NCBI GenBank assembly: GCA_036403035.1
Contig: DASWRT010000119.1
Location: 1-8,325 of the forward strand
DNA length: 8,325 bases
Direction of reading: 5' to 3'
Source: DASWRT01 sp036403035
Lineage (GTDB): Bacteria > Pseudomonadota > Alphaproteobacteria > ATCC43930 > CGMCC-115725
In this document: positions 7,253 through 8,325 of the stretch, one piece after another
Numbering within the stretch: the first letter of the stretch is position 1
Layout: the number at the start of each line of letters is the position of its first letter
Made by a program: the position numbers and the translations under genes
Notes under the pieces: model-generated
The model's database searches: none
What the model was told of the DNA's origin: nothing
What the model saw: only the letters and a program-made list of their open reading frames with translations

Positions 7253-7275
7253 GCCGCCGGCCGCAGGCAGGCGGC
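7253..7275. terminator. Weak hairpin between convergent genes
   Basis: GCCGCC (7253-7258) can pair with GGCGGC (7270-7275) around an 11-base loop. It fills nearly all of the 25-base gap between the convergent CHASE3 and DUF1330 stops, where a two-way terminator would be expected. There is no T-run on either side, and short GC stems arise easily in this DNA. Confidence 0.25.
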
Positions 7276-7572
7276 CTATGACGGCGGAACGCCTTCCACG
7301 AGGATCACGCGGCTGTCCGCGGCGGCTTGGCGGAGCCGCAGGCCCTCGGCGTAATCGTCGGAATGATACCAGGCCTTCGCCCGCTCGGCGGTCGGGAACT
7401 CCAGGACGACGACGCGCTGCGGCGACCAGCCGCCCTCGATCGTCTCGACCGCGCCGCCGCGCACGAGATACCGGCCCCCGAAGCGGGCGATCGTCTCCGT
7501 CGCGATCGGCCGATAACGCTCGAAAAGTTCGGTATCGTGTACATCAAGCTCGATGATGAAATATGCCGACAT
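7276..7572 (-). CDS. DUF1330 family protein
   Basis: A 98-residue cytoplasmic protein of the DUF1330 family, small dimeric alpha/beta-barrel (ferredoxin-like) proteins of unproven function. Family landmarks are the opening MSAYFIIELDVHD, the FERYRPIATETIARFGGRYLVRGG segment (here FERYRPIATETI and FGGRYLVRGG), a central VVVLEFPTAERAKAWYHSDDY, and the closing ILVEGV. The length is typical. The frame runs seven codons further to a TTG at 7593, but the ATG at 7572 begins exactly at the family N-terminus and has GGGAGGAG eight bases upstream, so I prefer it. The gene is convergent with the CHASE3 gene and divergent from the CBS-type enzyme, so it is probably monocistronic. Neither sequence nor neighbours reveal a substrate. 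Confidence 0.92.
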   Translation of the reverse strand: MSAYFIIELDVHDTELFERYRPIATETIARFGGRYLVRGGAVETIEGGWSPQRVVVLEFPTAERAKAWYHSDDYAEGLRLRQAAADSRVILVEGVPPS

Positions 7573-7580
7573 GGTGCATG

Positions 7581-7588
7581 CTCCTCCC
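7581..7588 (-). promoter_or_regulatory. Shine-Dalgarno site of the DUF1330 gene
   Basis: The minus strand reads GGGAGGAG, ending eight bases before the ATG at 7572; this selects that start over the in-frame TTG at 7593. Its GGGAG part could pair with CTCCC just upstream in the mRNA (plus-strand 7598-7602), a possible weak masking hairpin. Confidence 0.65.
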
Positions 7589-7628
7589 GTCAACGTTGGG
7601 AGCGCATCCTGCGCCGCGGCCCACGGGG

Positions 7629-7657
7629 CTGTAAACCGGCCCGGCGTCGGCTATGGT
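7629..7657 (+). promoter_or_regulatory. Possible promoter of the CBS-type gene
   Basis: CTGTAA (7629-7634), a 17-base gap and TATGGT (7652-7657) form a weak sigma-70-like pair with three and four of six consensus matches. It would start the mRNA just before the Shine-Dalgarno site. Picked by eye in a 107-base divergent spacer; no better candidate was seen. Confidence 0.2.
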
Positions 7658-7666
7658 CGGGAAATC

Positions 7667-7672
7667 GGAGGT
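7667..7672 (+). promoter_or_regulatory. Strong Shine-Dalgarno site of the CBS-type gene
   Basis: GGAGGT lies seven bases before the ATG at 7680. A TTG directly precedes that ATG in frame, but spacing favours the ATG. Confidence 0.8.
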
Positions 7673-7679
7673 ACGGTTG

Positions 7680-8325
7680 ATGACAACGGAGCGTTCCGTT
7701 CTCGAAACCATCGGCGGCACGCCGATCGTCGAGCTGACCCGGCTCGACACGGGGCCGTGCAGGTTGTTCGGGAAGCTTGAGAACCAGAACCCCGGCGGCT
7801 CGATCAAGGACCGCATCGCGTTGTCGATGATCGAGGTGGCGGAGCGTGACGGCAGGCTGAAGCCGGGCGGCACGATCATCGAGGCGACCGCCGGCAATAC
7901 CGGGTTGGGGCTGGCGCTGGTGGCGGCGCAGAAAGGCTACCGGCTGATCCTCGTCATCCCGGACAAGATGGCGCTGGAGAAGGTGCTGCATTTGAAGGCG
8001 TTGGGCGCGGAGATCCGCTGGACCCGCTCCGACGTCGGCAAGGGGCATCCGGAGTATTACCAGGACATCGCGGAGCAGCTTGCCGAGGAGATCCCCGGCG
8101 CGTTCCACGTCAACCAGTTCTCGAACCCGGCGAACCCGCTGGCGCACGAGACCGGCACCGGGCCGGAGATCTGGGCGCAGATGGCGCACGACGTCGACGC
8201 GGTGGTCTGCGGCGTCGGCTCGGGCGGGACGCTGACCGGCCTGGGGCGCTTCTTCCGGCGGGTGGCGCCGCATGTCGAAATGGTGCTCGCCGACCCGGCG
8301 GGCTCGGTGCTCGCCGACATGGTCG
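7680..8325 (+). CDS. Cystathionine beta-synthase/cysteine synthase-type PLP enzyme (3' end cut by window edge)
   Basis: The frame is open from the ATG at 7680 to the edge, giving 215 codons of a fold-type II PLP enzyme. These enzymes join serine or O-acetylserine with homocysteine or sulfide. Visible motifs are TIGGTPIVEL (10-19), NPGGSIKDR with the PLP lysine at Lys43, ATAGNTGLGLA (69-79) binding the substrate carboxylate, IPDKMALEK (93-101), HVNQFSNPANPLAHE (143-157), and the PLP-phosphate loop GSGGT (180-184). The NQFSNPANPLAHE stretch and the DPAGSVL motif (205-211) resemble cystathionine beta-synthase and its bacterial relatives more than classical CysK, so reverse transsulfuration is my preferred but unproven role. 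Whether a C-terminal pair of CBS domains follows cannot be seen. It is divergent from the DUF1330 gene. Family is secure; exact reaction is open. Confidence 0.92.
   Translation, partial: MTTERSVLETIGGTPIVELTRLDTGPCRLFGKLENQNPGGSIKDRIALSMIEVAERDGRLKPGGTIIEATAGNTGLGLALVAAQKGYRLILVIPDKMALEKVLHLKALGAEIRWTRSDVGKGHPEYYQDIAEQLAEEIPGAFHVNQFSNPANPLAHETGTGPEIWAQMAHDVDAVVCGVGSGGTLTGLGRFFRRVAPHVEMVLADPAGSVLADMV

Noticed and set aside
7190..7275. A frameshift that would join the CHASE3 gene to a lost kinase or cyclase domain.
   Set aside because: Only 25 bases separate its stop from the convergent DUF1330 gene, and no kinase or GGDEF motif appears in any frame there.
6440..7354. A 304-codon plus-strand open frame over the CHASE3 gene.
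   Set aside because: It reads the CHASE3 gene out of frame and gives an Arg/Gly-rich product without domains; the 6615 frame has two membrane helices, a sensor domain and a ribosome site.
7590..8273. A 227-codon minus-strand open frame.
   Set aside because: It is antisense to the CBS-type enzyme, which has a strong ribosome site and all PLP motifs.

Overview
The window is strongly G+C-rich, gene-dense chromosomal DNA. Codon third positions are mostly G or C, and the protein styles (threonine ammonia-lyase with ACT domain, family III CoA-transferase, DUF1330, CBS-type PLP enzyme) fit an alphaproteobacterium, perhaps Rhodospirillales-like. That placement is inferred from general protein character, not from a marker gene. 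I see no rRNA, tRNA, CRISPR array, insertion sequence or phage gene.

Left two thirds, minus strand (reading right to left from 6437): a family III acyl-CoA transferase (5283-6437) is followed after 21 bases by an NAD-type aldehyde dehydrogenase (3762-5261), so these two look like one operon. A 217-base intergenic gap (3545-3761) follows and holds two palindromic repeat elements. Next comes an exported or membrane-anchored penicillin-acylase-family Ntn hydrolase (1148-3544). Its stop codon overlaps the start codon of a medium-form threonine ammonia-lyase (1-1151, cut by the left edge) in an ATGA junction.

Right third: a 177-base divergent spacer separates the CoA-transferase from a plus-strand gene for a small membrane protein made of only two transmembrane helices and a CHASE3-like sensor domain (6615-7250). 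It converges on a minus-strand DUF1330 gene (7276-7572). That gene is divergent from a plus-strand cystathionine beta-synthase/cysteine-synthase-type PLP enzyme (from 7680, cut by the right edge) with a near-ideal Shine-Dalgarno sequence.

Functionally the window is mainly amino-acid and acyl-CoA/aldehyde catabolism. No single dedicated pathway can be proved from it, and I see no clear evidence of a wholly new system. The points most worth a second look are the CHASE3-only protein without an output domain, the ATGA-coupled acylase/threonine-deaminase pair, and the 47-base repeat that can fold as a perfect three-way junction.
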